Source of the DNA: Macrococcus bovicus
GTDB taxonomy: Bacteria; Bacillota; Bacilli; Staphylococcales; Staphylococcaceae
Assembly (NCBI RefSeq): GCF_004359575.1
Contig: NZ_SCWF01000009.1
Location: 1-64,000, forward strand
Direction: 5' to 3'
DNA length: 64,000 nucleotides
The first letter of the stretch is position 1, and each line of letters begins with the position of its first letter. Both the position numbers and the translations under genes were made by a program. The notes under the pieces were generated by a model. That model had not been told where the DNA came from, made no database searches, and worked only from the letters and a program-made list of their open reading frames with translations. Shown here one piece after another: positions 52,090-63,648 of this stretch.

Positions 52090-52834
52090 ACAGATGATCT
52101 AAAAGGATAGAGGTGATCACACCTGCTGCTGTAAACAGGCCCACTAATGCACCGCCGTCTTCATAGGCTTCCGGCATCATTGTAGCACCGATCATGGTGA
52201 TAATACCGCCTGCAGCGAAGCTTGAAATAATTGAGATGACGGCCGGATTAGCATGATCAAGGAAGACATAGCCAAATAAGGCACTAAGCCCTGCTACAAC
52301 AGTGACAGCGACGAAAAGCCCGATTACTTTGCCTTTAGACTGACCGCTTTTGAGCATCCCTGCTGTACTCGATAAGCCTTCCGGAATATTACTGATGAAA
52401 ATCGCGATCAATAGCAGCATGCTCACGCCTTTACCGCCGATCAGTGTAGTACCAAGCATGATGGATTCGGGTATGGCATCCATCACCGTGCCGATAAAGA
52501 TACCGAGACCACCGCCGGACTCTTCACTTGAATCATTCTGTAATTCATGTGCATTAGAGCGCTTCCGGTGTTTACCCCCTTTGCGGGTAATAATGGCTTC
52601 AATAATAGTAAAAGTAACGGCCCCCGCTACAAAACCGAGAATCGTATTCGTTAATTCACTTTTTTCCAGAGATTCCTGCAATAATTCAAACGTAGCAGCA
52701 CCGATTAAGACACCGACACCGAACGCCATAATGAAACCTAAAATTTTACGTGGGATATGAATAATCATACTGATAATAGCCCCTAACAGCACGGCGCCAC
52801 CTGATACCGCGCCCCAGAAAAATGCGCTGCCCAT
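52088..52834 (-). CDS. ZIP family metal transporter (ZupT-like)
   Basis: 248 residues from the ATG at 52834 (MGSAFFWGAVSGG), chosen for the GGAGGCG upstream; a longer frame includes the neighbouring terminator. Eight hydrophobic helices. Metal-site motifs: DAIPESIMLG in helix 4 and SNIPEGLSSTAG in helix 5, which in ZupT are HN-P-EG; the first lacks the usual His. Variable loop (about 95-115) has HRKRSNAHE. Probable divalent metal uptake (Zn, Fe or Mn). Confidence 0.85.
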   Translation of the reverse strand: MGSAFFWGAVSGGAVLLGAIISMIIHIPRKILGFIMAFGVGVLIGAATFELLQESLEKSELTNTILGFVAGAVTFTIIEAIITRKGGKHRKRSNAHELQNDSSEESGGGLGIFIGTVMDAIPESIMLGTTLIGGKGVSMLLLIAIFISNIPEGLSSTAGMLKSGQSKGKVIGLFVAVTVVAGLSALFGYVFLDHANPAVISIISSFAAGGIITMIGATMMPEAYEDGGALVGLFTAAGVITSILLDHL

Positions 52835-52847
52835 TAAATTTCGCCTC

Positions 52848-52879
52848 CAAAAAAACCCCAGAGATAAGCCTCCGGGGTT
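52848..52879 (-). terminator. Terminator after the general-stress gene
   Basis: AACCCCGGAGG and the CTCTGGGGTT arm pair and run into T7 on the minus strand. Confidence 0.85.
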
Positions 52880-52897
52880 AATCATATTAGTGAATGA

Positions 52898-54022
52898 TTA
52901 GCGACGGTCTAATAAATCGTTGTCGCGATCTAAGTCAGCGTCAACTTGACGGCCGTTAGTGTCATCGATATCCACTTGTTCTTTACGTACTGTTTCAGAT
53001 ACGTGTGCAGTATCTTGGATACGGTTTTTCTTGATTACTAATTCTTCAGCTACAACGTTTTCTTTTTCAACGTTGATGCGTTCTTCAGTTAATGGGATAC
53101 GGATTGTATCGTCATTTAAACGGTCGAAGTCAACATCTCCGTCTACTCTTTCGTCTACACGACGACGTTCGATTGTTACTTCGTCACGGCTTACAGGTAC
53201 ATCAAACTCTTGGCGTTCTTCTACTACATCTTTGTCGACGCGTACTTCACCAGTTTGAACTGTATCTTTACCTACGCGAAGACGCTCTTCGTGTAAACGG
53301 ATTTTTTCATCGTCTGATAAGTCTGTACGGTTAGCGATATCCTCGTCAAATACGTACTCTTTGTTATCTACGCGGTCAAATTCGTTAAGGTGTAATTCAT
53401 CACGGTTTAAATCATTGTTAAATTCGTTTTTCATGTCTACATGTTCCTCTCTTGTGTGTAAGTTATTAGTTTTATGGTGCTGTGAATACTGTGCATCAGT
53501 ATCAGACTCTAAACTTTGACCTGCTGTGAGACCTGTTGTCCCGTCATCAGGGTTAGAGAAATTACCTTCGTGCAGTGTTTCATTGTTACTGCGGTTGATT
53601 GAATCAGGATTAGCAAAGCCGCCGACTACACCGTTTGTATAAGTGTCTTCGTGACGTGCTTGTCCGTCGACATCGTAATGATCAGATGAATCTGAAGTAT
53701 TGTAAGTCGCGTCATTATCTACATAAAGTAAGATGTTGCCACTTTCAATTTCACGCTCATATTCACTACGCTGTGCATCTGATAAATTCAATTTATCAAA
53801 GACACGTGTCTGAGGATCTTCCCCTGTGAAGAGTGAAGCTACTTTGTCGCCAAATGATCCATCTGCATTCTTGAAGTTCACATCTGTATAATTCAGTGCA
53901 GAACCTTCAAGCTTGTTTTTGGAAATCACGTGTAAGTCGCGTTCAGCTACTCCTTGAGACTTCAAGTTATCAATTCTACCTAATAATGCTTGTTCACTAG
54001 AAAATGATTCAATGTTACCCAT
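52898..54022 (-). CDS. General stress protein: YflT-like N-domain plus YsnF/DUF2382 domain
   Basis: 374 residues from the ATG at 54022 (GGGAGGT upstream). N-terminal YflT (GsiB/17M) domain: LLGRIDNLKSQGVAERDLHVIS and IESGNILLYVD. A Gly/Asn/Ser/Asp-rich linker (about 105-215) follows, then DUF2382: RLHEERLRVGKDTVQTGEVRV, repeated EVTIERRRVDERV, IPLTEERINVEKE. Strongly acidic and repeat-like. The canonical SigB promoter at 54100-54124 fits stress induction. Function beyond tolerance to stress is unknown. Confidence 0.88.
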   Translation of the reverse strand: MGNIESFSSEQALLGRIDNLKSQGVAERDLHVISKNKLEGSALNYTDVNFKNADGSFGDKVASLFTGEDPQTRVFDKLNLSDAQRSEYEREIESGNILLYVDNDATYNTSDSSDHYDVDGQARHEDTYTNGVVGGFANPDSINRSNNETLHEGNFSNPDDGTTGLTAGQSLESDTDAQYSQHHKTNNLHTREEHVDMKNEFNNDLNRDELHLNEFDRVDNKEYVFDEDIANRTDLSDDEKIRLHEERLRVGKDTVQTGEVRVDKDVVEERQEFDVPVSRDEVTIERRRVDERVDGDVDFDRLNDDTIRIPLTEERINVEKENVVAEELVIKKNRIQDTAHVSETVRKEQVDIDDTNGRQVDADLDRDNDLLDRR

Positions 54023-54099
54023 TGTAATTCTACCTCCCAATCACTAATGTGTTGTAAATCTCTAAGGTGTCGTTTTGATTTTCTTGTGATGTTAGAAAT

Positions 54100-54124
54100 A
54101 TACCCGACGGCTTCCACCCTAAAC
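54100..54124 (-). promoter_or_regulatory. SigB-type promoter of the general-stress gene
   Basis: On the minus strand GTTTAG, 13 bases, GGGTAT: one mismatch from the SigB consensus GTTTAA-N12-15-GGGTAT, giving a 5' leader of about 70 bases to the ATG. Confidence 0.85.
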
Positions 54125-54273
54125 ACTTTAAAAATAAAAAAATAAAAAATTATCAGACATTAATGCGTTTACATTGACTGAAAGAAGGCTCAAACCTTGA
54201 TTCTATGCGGATTTGTCCTTGAAATCCTAGGCTAAATTTGTTATCATCAATTAAATAAAAAATTAAATAAAAT

Positions 54274-54416
54274 ACTCATATAATTAAAGAATATGGCTTT
54301 GAAGTATCTACCACGCACCTTAAATGACGTGACTATGAGTGAAAAAATGAATCCATTCTCGACCGAGTTTGGACATTCTTTTTTTACTCGCCTATTCCAG
54401 CAGGTGAGTTTTTTTA
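54274..54416 (+). promoter_or_regulatory. Guanine riboswitch of xpt-pbuX with terminator
   Basis: Aptamer 54274-54340: P1 ACTCATA (54274-54280) with TATGAGT (54334-54340), ATATGGC and TCTACC joining sequences, and TAAATG in the P3 loop. The base before the closing TATGAGT is C (GACTATGAGT), the guanine-type specificity position. The expression platform is a terminator at 54386-54416 (ACTCGCCT/AGGTGAGT, T7). Guanine or hypoxanthine should favour the terminator. Confidence 0.9.
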
Positions 54417-54433
54417 TTATAAGGAGGACAATC

Positions 54434-55008
54434 GTGAAAGAGTTACAGCAGAAAGTAAAAGAAGAAGGCGTAGTGATTGCAGGTTCGGTTCTTAAAGTCG
54501 ATGCATTTCTGAATCATCAGATTGATGCCGCACTCATGAAGCAAGTGGCAGCTCATTTCTATGATTACTATAAAAATAAAGGCGTGACGAAAATTCTGAC
54601 GATTGAAGCAAGCGGTATAGCGCCTTCTATCATGGCAGCACTGGCCTTTGATGTCCCGTGTCTATTCGCGAAGAAGGCGATTCCGTCCACACTTACTGAG
54701 GCAGTCTATGAGACGGACATTCACTCCTATACAAAGAACAGAACAAGTCATGTGGTCGTCTCACAGAAGTTTCTCTCTACTGATGATAAGGTTCTCATTA
54801 TCGATGACTTCCTGGCGAATGGTGAAGCGGCACTCGGTCTGTATGATTTAGTCAAACAGGCGGGAGCAGAATGTGTCGGTGTCGGTATCGTCATTGAAAA
54901 AAGCTTCCAGCAAGGCGCAGACCGTCTGAAAAATGAAGGTCTTGATGTCCTGAGTTTATGTCGTATTGCTTCATTAGAGGGTGACAAAGTCACGTTAGTG
55001 GAAGAAGA

Positions 55009-55012
<4 letters not shown>
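54434..55012 (+). CDS. xpt: Xanthine phosphoribosyltransferase
   Basis: 192 residues from a GTG at 54434 with AAGGAGGA upstream; the frame runs into the riboswitch but that part is leader. PRPP-binding VLIIDDFLANGEAALG and an N-terminal ELQQKVKEEGVVIAGSVLKVDAFLNHQ-type start (family hallmark). Makes XMP from xanthine. Overlaps pbuX by four bases. Confidence 0.95.
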
Positions 55013-57781
<2,769 letters not shown>

Positions 57782-57797
57782 TGAAGGAGACTGACTA

Positions 57798-59339
57798 ATG
57801 GAAATGGCATTTGAACAGGAATTGATCCTGGTACTCGATTTCGGCAGCCAGTATAACCAGCTGATTACTAGACGTATTCGTGAGATGGGCGTCTACAGTG
57901 AGTTACATGATCACGAAATCTCAATCGAAGAAATCAAGAAAATGAATCCGAAAGGTATCATCCTATCAGGTGGGCCGAACTCTGTATACGAAGAAGGTTC
58001 ATTTACAGTAGACCCTGAAATCTTTAATTTAGGGGTGCCGGTTCTCGGCATCTGCTACGGTATGCAGCTGATGACGAAACTGCTCGGGGGCTCTGTGGAA
58101 CGTGCGAATGAACGTGAGTATGGTAAAGCGATTATCACGGCAGAAACGCATTCACTTTTCCACATGCTGCCTGAAGAACAGACCGTCTGGATGAGTCATA
58201 GTGATAAAGTCATCACTATCCCTGAAGGCTTCCGTATGATTGCGAACTCACCAAGCTGTAAATACGCGGCAGTAGAAAATGCTGAGCGTCAGTTATACGG
58301 CGTCCAGTTCCATCCGGAAGTTCGCCACTCAGAGTACGGCAACGACTTACTTCGTAACTTCATCCGTAAAATCTGTAACTGCACAGGTGAATGGACGATG
58401 GAGAACTTCATTGACATCGAAGTTGAAAAAATCCGTGAGCAGGTCGGTGACAAAAAAGTATTATGCGCGATGAGCGGCGGCGTGGATTCTTCGGTTGTAG
58501 CGGTACTTCTCCATAAAGCAATCGGTGATCAGCTGACATGTATCTTCGTTGACCATGGCTTACTTCGTAAAGGAGAAGGCGATATGGTCATGAAGCAGTT
58601 CGGTGAAGGCTTCAATATGAATATTATTCGTGTGGATGCAAAAGAACGTTTCATGAGCAAGCTTAAAGGGATATCAGACCCTGAACAGAAACGTAAGATT
58701 ATCGGTAACGAATTCGTCTATGTCTTTGATGACGAAGCTTCTAAATTAGAAGGTGTTGACTTCTTGGCGCAAGGTACTCTGTACACTGACATTATCGAGT
58801 CAGGCACGAAGACGGCGCAGACCATCAAATCGCATCATAACGTCGGTGGTTTACCGGAAGACATGCAGTTCGAACTGATCGAACCGATCAACACGCTCTT
58901 CAAAGATGATGTACGCGCCCTCGGTATCGAACTCGGTATCCCTGAACACCTCGTATGGCGTCAGCCCTTCCCAGGCCCAGGTCTCGGTATCCGTGTACTC
59001 GGTGAGATTACAGAAGAGAAGCTGGAGATTGTCCGTGAATCAGATGCTATTTTAAGAGAAGTTATTGCACAGGAAGGACTTGAACGCGATATCTGGCAAT
59101 ACTTCACTGTCCTCCCTGACATCCGCTCCGTCGGTGTCATGGGCGATTACAGAACATATGACTATACAATCGGCGTCCGCGCTGTAACAAGTATCGACGG
59201 CATGACCAGTGACTTCGCACGCATCGACTGGGAAGTGCTGCAGAAAGTTTCCAGCCGAATCGTCAATGAAGTCAACCACGTCAACCGCGTCGTGTATGAC
59301 ATCACAAGTAAGCCACCAAGCACGATTGAGTGGGAATAA
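57798..59339 (+). CDS. guaA: GMP synthase (glutamine-hydrolysing)
   Basis: 513 residues. N-terminal glutamine amidotransferase with GICYGMQLM (Cys nucleophile) and [10 protein letters not shown]; then ATP pyrophosphatase with [12 protein letters not shown]; then dimerisation domain ending [10 protein letters not shown]. Completes the XMP-to-GMP step after guaB in the same unit. Confidence 0.97.
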   Translation: MEMAFEQELILVLDFGSQYNQLITRRIREMGVYSELHDHEISIEEIKKMNPKGIILSGGPNSVYEEGSFTVDPEIFNLGVPVLGICYGMQLMTKLLGGSVERANEREYGKAIITAETHSLFHMLPEEQTVWMSHSDKVITIPEGFRMIANSPSCKYAAVENAERQLYGVQFHPEVRHSEYGNDLLRNFIRKICNCTGEWTMENFIDIEVEKIREQVGDKKVLCAMSGGVDSSVVAVLLHKAIGDQLTCIFVDHGLLRKGEGDMVMKQFGEGFNMNIIRVDAKERFMSKLKGISDPEQKRKIIGNEFVYVFDDEASKLEGVDFLAQGTLYTDIIESGTKTAQTIKSHHNVGGLPEDMQFELIEPINTLFKDDVRALGIELGIPEHLVWRQPFPGPGLGIRVLGEITEEKLEIVRESDAILREVIAQEGLERDIWQYFTVLPDIRSVGVMGDYRTYDYTIGVRAVTSIDGMTSDFARIDWEVLQKVSSRIVNEVNHVNRVVYDITSKPPSTIEWE

Positions 59340-59343
59340 CACT

Positions 59344-59380
59344 AAAAAAATCCTCCAACCTTCGCGGTTAGAGGATTTTT
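59344..59380. terminator. Two-way terminator between guaA and the flavin oxidoreductase
   Basis: AAAAAAATCCTC-CAACC and GGTTAGAGGATTTTT arms pair with minor mismatch; A and T runs on both sides. Confidence 0.85.
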
Positions 59381-59385
59381 GCATT

Positions 59386-60516
59386 CTATTTATCATCTTC
59401 TTTTGAGGGCAGTGGATAGAAGCCGGCTTTAAATTGCTGCCATAAGGGTTCAGGTAATTCGTGTTTGTTAGGGTCTTCTGGATCAAAGTAAGAGATGATT
59501 TCATCTTCTTTACCTTCTTTGATTTTACCGACAAATGCATGGTCGAGCAGGAGTTCTCTGCCGACTGCAACGAGTTCTACGCCTGTGTTCAGTGCTGCAA
59601 TCGCGTCATCAGCTGTGAAGATTGAGCCGATCCCGATTAACGGCATACGTCCGTCCACCCACTGATGCAGCAGCTGGATACGATTTTCGCCTGCATATTT
59701 CCCTTCATGAACATCACCATGAATGTGCATCAGTGAAGCATGTAAATAGTGAAGCGGTTTTTCGATCAAGCGTTTGATGAGTTCTTCAGTCAGTTCCATT
59801 TTAATCCCTGGGTTGAATGCTTCTTCTGGTGAGAAGCGATAACCGATAATAAAGTCATCGTTACCGTGTTCTTGTACTGTTTTAACGACTTCATCGACGA
59901 CTTTCAGTGCAAATAAAAATGGATCTTTCCACTGATCAGTACGCTTGTTGAAGTGAGGAGAGACAAACTGATGGATAATATAGCCGTTTGCGCCGTGAAT
60001 CTCTACACCATCGAATCCTGCCTCAATCGCACGCCGTGTTGCTTCGCCGAATGCTTTGATGGTTTCGTCGATTTCGTCTTCTGTCATTTCTCTCGCGCTA
60101 TGTGTGTGATCCTGTCCGAAACTTTTCAGCTCCATCGCACTTGGACCTGCTACGTCGCCGTTAAGTGTGTATTCAGGTAGTGCTTGCACGCCGCCGTGAT
60201 GAATCTGTACAATGGCTTTTGCGCCGTTCTTTTTCATAGCAGAAGCTAGACGTTTTAATCCCTCTATATCACTGTCATGCGCGATAGAAGGCTGGCCTGG
60301 AAAGGCTTGGCCGATATCTAATATATGAGACGCTGCTGTAAGGGCTATGCCTACATCTTTCGAGCGACTTTCCATGTAAGGAATCTCTCTATCAGCAATT
60401 GTGCCGTCTTCATTAGAAGATGTATGAGTCAGTGGTGCCAGCACGAACCGATTACGCAGTTCGACACCGTTGCTTAATGTTAAAGGTTGAAATAAATCCT
60501 TATATTGAGTATTCAT
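59386..60516 (-). CDS. NADH-dependent flavin oxidoreductase, Old Yellow Enzyme family
   Basis: 376 residues, FMN TIM barrel. LFQPLTLSNGVELRNRFVLAPLTH start, VQIHHGGVQA, GFDGVEIHGANGYIIHQFVSPHFNKRTD with the substrate His-x2-Asn type motif, and GSIFTADDA near the FMN phosphate. Reduces activated alkenes or related electrophiles; natural substrate unknown. GGAGGC before the ATG. Confidence 0.9.
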   Translation of the reverse strand: MNTQYKDLFQPLTLSNGVELRNRFVLAPLTHTSSNEDGTIADREIPYMESRSKDVGIALTAASHILDIGQAFPGQPSIAHDSDIEGLKRLASAMKKNGAKAIVQIHHGGVQALPEYTLNGDVAGPSAMELKSFGQDHTHSAREMTEDEIDETIKAFGEATRRAIEAGFDGVEIHGANGYIIHQFVSPHFNKRTDQWKDPFLFALKVVDEVVKTVQEHGNDDFIIGYRFSPEEAFNPGIKMELTEELIKRLIEKPLHYLHASLMHIHGDVHEGKYAGENRIQLLHQWVDGRMPLIGIGSIFTADDAIAALNTGVELVAVGRELLLDHAFVGKIKEGKEDEIISYFDPEDPNKHELPEPLWQQFKAGFYPLPSKEDDK

Positions 60517-60737
60517 GATAATGCCTCCTTATATCCATCAGTATAACATCTACAGAAAAGGTGACAAAAAAACTGCCTATCACGCTTCGCGAAGATTATA
60601 AAAAGTTCTGGTAGTATAAAGTTGAGAAGCATATAGATGTGAGAATACTTTAGGAGGGAGTTGAAGACGGGAAAAGTAATAATTCAGCAACTTATGCAGC
60701 AAGAAAAAAAGTGGTGACTGTAAAAGTAGGTTCATAC

Positions 60738-60772
60738 ATACAGCCGCCAAAATTAATTTTCGGAGGCTGTAT
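60738..60772. repeat. Imperfect 35-bp palindrome, function unknown
   Basis: ATACAGCC-GCC...GGA-GGCTGTAT with two mismatches pairs over about 15 positions. No T-run follows on either strand, so it is not a standard terminator. The rest of 60517-60792 shows no supported gene. Confidence 0.5.
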
Positions 60773-60792
60773 CTTTGGTATCAATAGTGAGA

Positions 60793-60978
60793 TTAAAAAA
60801 TTCTGCTCGCAATTAGATAGAACACAACCATTAAAATACCCATGAAGATAGCATACTTATAATTATAAGGTTTCTTATTGCTGGAAAAGTGATTGAGTAA
60901 ACGATCAGTCATCAGATAAATGATTTCAAAGACAATAAACATTAAAAGACTTGTAAGTAGTAAGCTAGTAAAATCCAT
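60793..60978 (-). CDS. Small two-helix membrane protein
   Basis: 61 residues: helices at about 5-25 (LLLTSLLMFIVFEIIYLM) and 43-60, with a short basic loop (NHFSSNKKPYNYK). An excellent AGGAGGTG lies six bases before the ATG, the main evidence that it is real. I do not recognise the family. Confidence 0.65.
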   Translation of the reverse strand: MDFTSLLLTSLLMFIVFEIIYLMTDRLLNHFSSNKKPYNYKYAIFMGILMVVFYLIASRIF

Positions 60979-61072
60979 TGAGCCACCTCCTATATAAATG
61001 TGTATGATGAAATTACTTATATTGTAACATGTTTAAATGTGTAAGATAATGGAACTGAGGAAGGTGAAAAAG

Positions 61073-61558
61073 ATGTATCAATTTAGGCCAGCAGAAATGA
61101 ATGATTTAAAACAGATTACGAGACTTGAACAGCAATCTTTTATTCCCGAAGTCGCTGATACAGAAGAAGCGATTAAAGAACGAATCGAAAAGATAAGTGA
61201 TACTTTTATCGTAGCTGAAAAAGCGGGTGAGATTGCAGGTTATATTAATGGACCTGTCATCAAAACACCTTATATTACTGATGACTTATTTAAAAAAGTA
61301 CCGGACACTCGAACAGGTCATTACTTAAGTATACTCGGTCTTGTAGTCTCTAAAGACCACCAGAGACAGGGGCTGGCAGGCAGGCTGATTGATGAATTTA
61401 CGAAGCTTGCACAAGAACATGAGGTGAGAGCAATGACCCTCACTTGCACAGAGAATCTCATTTCTTTTTATGAAGACTATGGCTTTAAAAGTCATGGCTT
61501 ATCTGAATCGCAACATGGCGGTGAGCAGTGGTTCAACATGGTCAAAGAAATCAGCTGA
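61073..61558 (+). CDS. GNAT family N-acetyltransferase
   Basis: 161 residues from the ATG at 61073 (YQFRPAEMNDLKQI) with GGAAGGTG upstream. Acetyl-CoA motif A is LGLVVSKDHQRQGLAGRLIDEF, with motif B near LISFYEDYGFKSHG. Acceptor unknown. The GC-rich repeat array follows within 60 bp. Confidence 0.9.
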   Translation: MYQFRPAEMNDLKQITRLEQQSFIPEVADTEEAIKERIEKISDTFIVAEKAGEIAGYINGPVIKTPYITDDLFKKVPDTRTGHYLSILGLVVSKDHQRQGLAGRLIDEFTKLAQEHEVRAMTLTCTENLISFYEDYGFKSHGLSESQHGGEQWFNMVKEIS

Positions 61559-61619
61559 TGGTTCCATTTTAGTAGTTTCTCTGCTTATTTTCATCAGTTC
61601 TTTATATGAAAAGATAAGT

Positions 61620-61742
61620 TGAGTGGCGCCTCCCGCACGAAACACTGGTTGAGTGGCGCCTCCTGCGCCACTCGCACACGAAACACAGACTGAGTGGCGC
61701 CCCCCGCGCCACTCGCGCACGAAACACAGACTGAGTGGCGCC
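61620..61742. repeat. Array of GC-rich hairpin repeats (41-bp unit, four starts)
   Basis: TGAGTGGCGCC begins at 61620, 61650, 61691 and 61732. Full units carry GAGTGGCG...CGCCACTC hairpins, followed by a spacer CACGAAACACAGAC. Spacing is 30, 41 and 41 bp; the first unit lacks the right hairpin arm. GC content is far above the surroundings. Likely a dispersed intergenic repeat like the STAR or other small hairpin elements of staphylococci. Confidence 0.85.
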
Positions 61743-61791
61743 ATATTTGATCTTTACTATAATAAAATAAAGGCGATTGGAGCTGACTGCT

Positions 61792-62529
61792 ATGATTAAA
61801 CTGAAAAATCCACGTCCTATTTACTTAAAAAGCGGTGAGCATGCTGTCTTGCTTCTGCATTCTTTCACTGGAACTGTGCGTGATGTAAAAGGACTGGCTC
61901 AACGTCTTAATAGTGCCGGGTTCACGACGTATGTTCCTTCTTATCAGGGCCACGGGCTTCTGCTGGAGGAGTTCATAAAATATGATATGGATGACTGGTG
62001 GCAGAAGGTGCTGGAGAGTTACGCGTTTCTTAAACAGGAAGGTTATCAAACAATCAGTGCAGCCGGTGTTTCACTAGGCGGTCTTTTTACTTTGAAGTTA
62101 CTTGAGACATTTCCGGAAATTCATTCAGGGATAGCGATGTCTGTTCCTCATTTCAAAGATGAAGCAGGTCTCTTTTATCGTCTGGAGCAGTATGGTAGTC
62201 GTCTTGATAATATACTAGGACTCAGTGAAGATGAGCATGCTGAACAGCTCGCTCATATACAGAACTATCATCTCGGTGCCCAGAAGTTCTGCCGCGTGAT
62301 CGATGAAATCATGGAGGGTTTGCCAAAGATCAATCAGCCTGTTCTGATCATGTATGGGGGGCGGGATGACGTCTCTTATGCTGACAGTGCACAGATCATA
62401 TTTCAGCATTTAAAAGAGCCTAAATATATGAGGATGATTGCAGAAGCTGGACATTTAATGCCTTTAGGACGTGGTCAGTTAGAGACTGAAGAAATGATTC
62501 TTTCATATTTCTGTCACAAAAATGTTTAA
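61792..62529 (+). CDS. Carboxylesterase, alpha/beta hydrolase (Est30-like)
   Basis: 245 residues from the ATG at 61792 (GGAG upstream). Oxyanion loop LLHSFTGT, nucleophile elbow GVSLGG, acid in YGGRDD and catalytic His in AEAGHLMPLG, the arrangement of Est30/YvaK serine esterases. Cytosolic; hydrolyses short-chain esters or lactones in homologues. In many Firmicutes it is beside secG-rnr, not here. Confidence 0.9.
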   Translation: MIKLKNPRPIYLKSGEHAVLLLHSFTGTVRDVKGLAQRLNSAGFTTYVPSYQGHGLLLEEFIKYDMDDWWQKVLESYAFLKQEGYQTISAAGVSLGGLFTLKLLETFPEIHSGIAMSVPHFKDEAGLFYRLEQYGSRLDNILGLSEDEHAEQLAHIQNYHLGAQKFCRVIDEIMEGLPKINQPVLIMYGGRDDVSYADSAQIIFQHLKEPKYMRMIAEAGHLMPLGRGQLETEEMILSYFCHKNV

Positions 62530-62596
62530 TCCTCTCACGATTAATTTGGTACAGGATAGTGTATGATAGGGTTACGATATTTAAAGGAGTGAGATA

Positions 62597-62788
62597 ATGT
62601 CTGCGAATATTAAGAAGCTGATTGTATTTATTCTCGGTCTTGCTGAAATCATGGCTGGTTTTGCCATTTACGAAACTTCTAAATTTGGTTCATTCACATT
62701 TGTAGCGTTAGGTATTCTCTTTATCGCTATCATGTTTCTGATTGATCAGCGTGCAAAGGATCCATACAATAGCCGATATACAAATTAA
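62597..62788 (+). CDS. Small membrane protein of unknown function
   Basis: 63 residues, two hydrophobic helices (about 9-27 IVFILGLAEIMAGFAIY, and 33-49 FVALGILFIAIMFLI), short tail ending in polar DPYNSRYTN. AAAGGAG lies nine bases before the ATG, and a strong terminator follows. Not recognised. Confidence 0.7.
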   Translation: MSANIKKLIVFILGLAEIMAGFAIYETSKFGSFTFVALGILFIAIMFLIDQRAKDPYNSRYTN

Positions 62789-62818
62789 ACTCTGAGTCTC
62801 AGGACTCAGAGTTTTTTT
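62787..62818. terminator. Terminator shared by the small membrane gene and the catalase-fold gene
   Basis: AAACTCTGAGTC and GACTCAGAGTTT arms around TCAG, then T7; it overlaps the stop of the convergent gene. Confidence 0.85.
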
Positions 62819-63581
62819 CATTCAATCTTCGCTCTGCTGAAATCTGATACATCTCATCTCTGAGATAAATGATATCATCTTCCCTGAGCGGCTGAAGATG
62901 AGGCCCTGTCTTAAGCAGCTCAAAGTAAGGCAAATCTATATCGATTTCCCGGGTAATTGTCAGTCGTCCGATTTGTCGGATATCTCCGTCGTTCCGCAAG
63001 ACTTCAATGGAACAAGGCGCTGTATAACGTTCAACATAGAGTCTGATGTCATCTTCATATACTACGTGGAACCTTACATAATCCTTATCTGTCTGATAGT
63101 AATGTAGATTATGATAGGTCTGATGTTGACGTGAAGTAGAGAGAGGAAAGTGTGAGACGAATTTACCTAGCTTTTGACCAAAACCTTCCAGACGTCCGAT
63201 CTTGCGCATTAAGTTCATACGCACCCACCAATCATCTGTCTGTTTGATGGCATTGATATAGGTCATCAGCATTAAGACAGATTCACGCTTCACAAACGGG
63301 AAGTAGGGAAAATTAACGAAGATAAAATGAGAATCGCTTTCCTTGAAATGAATGGCTAACCCTTTCAATGACACAAGCTGGGCAGGGGTTCTTTTGTTCG
63401 GCGGCGCATCCGACAATCGAATGACTGCTTGCTGGGTGTCGCCGAGAAGTGCTTGCCCTTCTGACGTCAGTTCGACCTTTGCCTCGTAGTAATAGCCTCT
63501 GGCGTGTGCTCTTTTTAAACCTTTATCATGGACGCCGAGCATCTCGATATAGTTGATAATTCTTTCTGCTATTTTAGCCAT
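62799..63581 (-). CDS. Catalase-fold (truncated catalase-like) protein
   Basis: 260 residues from the ATG at 63581 (AGGTG upstream), about half the length of a true catalase. The start resembles the catalase core: RAHARGYYYEAKVEL with the position of the catalytic His, then AVIRLSDAPPNK, VSLKGLAIHF and HFIFVNFPYFPFV. The distal haem-ligand Tyr region of full catalases is not evident. Such short members include minimal catalases and allene-oxide-synthase-like proteins. Peroxidase activity is inference. A Noc-site-like sequence lies inside it. Confidence 0.65.
   Translation of the reverse strand: MAKIAERIINYIEMLGVHDKGLKRAHARGYYYEAKVELTSEGQALLGDTQQAVIRLSDAPPNKRTPAQLVSLKGLAIHFKESDSHFIFVNFPYFPFVKRESVLMLMTYINAIKQTDDWWVRMNLMRKIGRLEGFGQKLGKFVSHFPLSTSRQHQTYHNLHYYQTDKDYVRFHVVYEDDIRLYVERYTAPCSIEVLRNDGDIRQIGRLTITREIDIDLPYFELLKTGPHLQPLREDDIIYLRDEMYQISAERRLNEKNSES
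62944..62957. promoter_or_regulatory. Noc-binding-site-like palindrome
   Basis: ATTTCCCGGGTAAT matches the Bacillus Noc site ATTTCCCGGGAAAT at 13 of 14 positions. A noc gene is at 44433 in this window. Lies within a coding gene, as most known sites do. Confidence 0.55.
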
Positions 63582-63618
63582 TATCTTCACCTCTTTTCCT
63601 ATCTATACCCCGCCCCGC

Positions 63619-63648
63619 AAAAAAAGAACTGACATCCGTCAGTTCTTT
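63619..63648 (-). terminator. Terminator after the small helix-turn-helix gene
   Basis: AAAGAACTGAC-ATCC-GTCAGTTCTTT hairpin; seven T follow on the minus strand. It overlaps the end of the gene. Confidence 0.85.

Noticed and set aside
60660-60717. 18-codon ORF after an AGGAGGGAG in the OYE-upstream gap
   Set aside because: The start codon lies only about two bases after the Shine-Dalgarno, and there is no further support.
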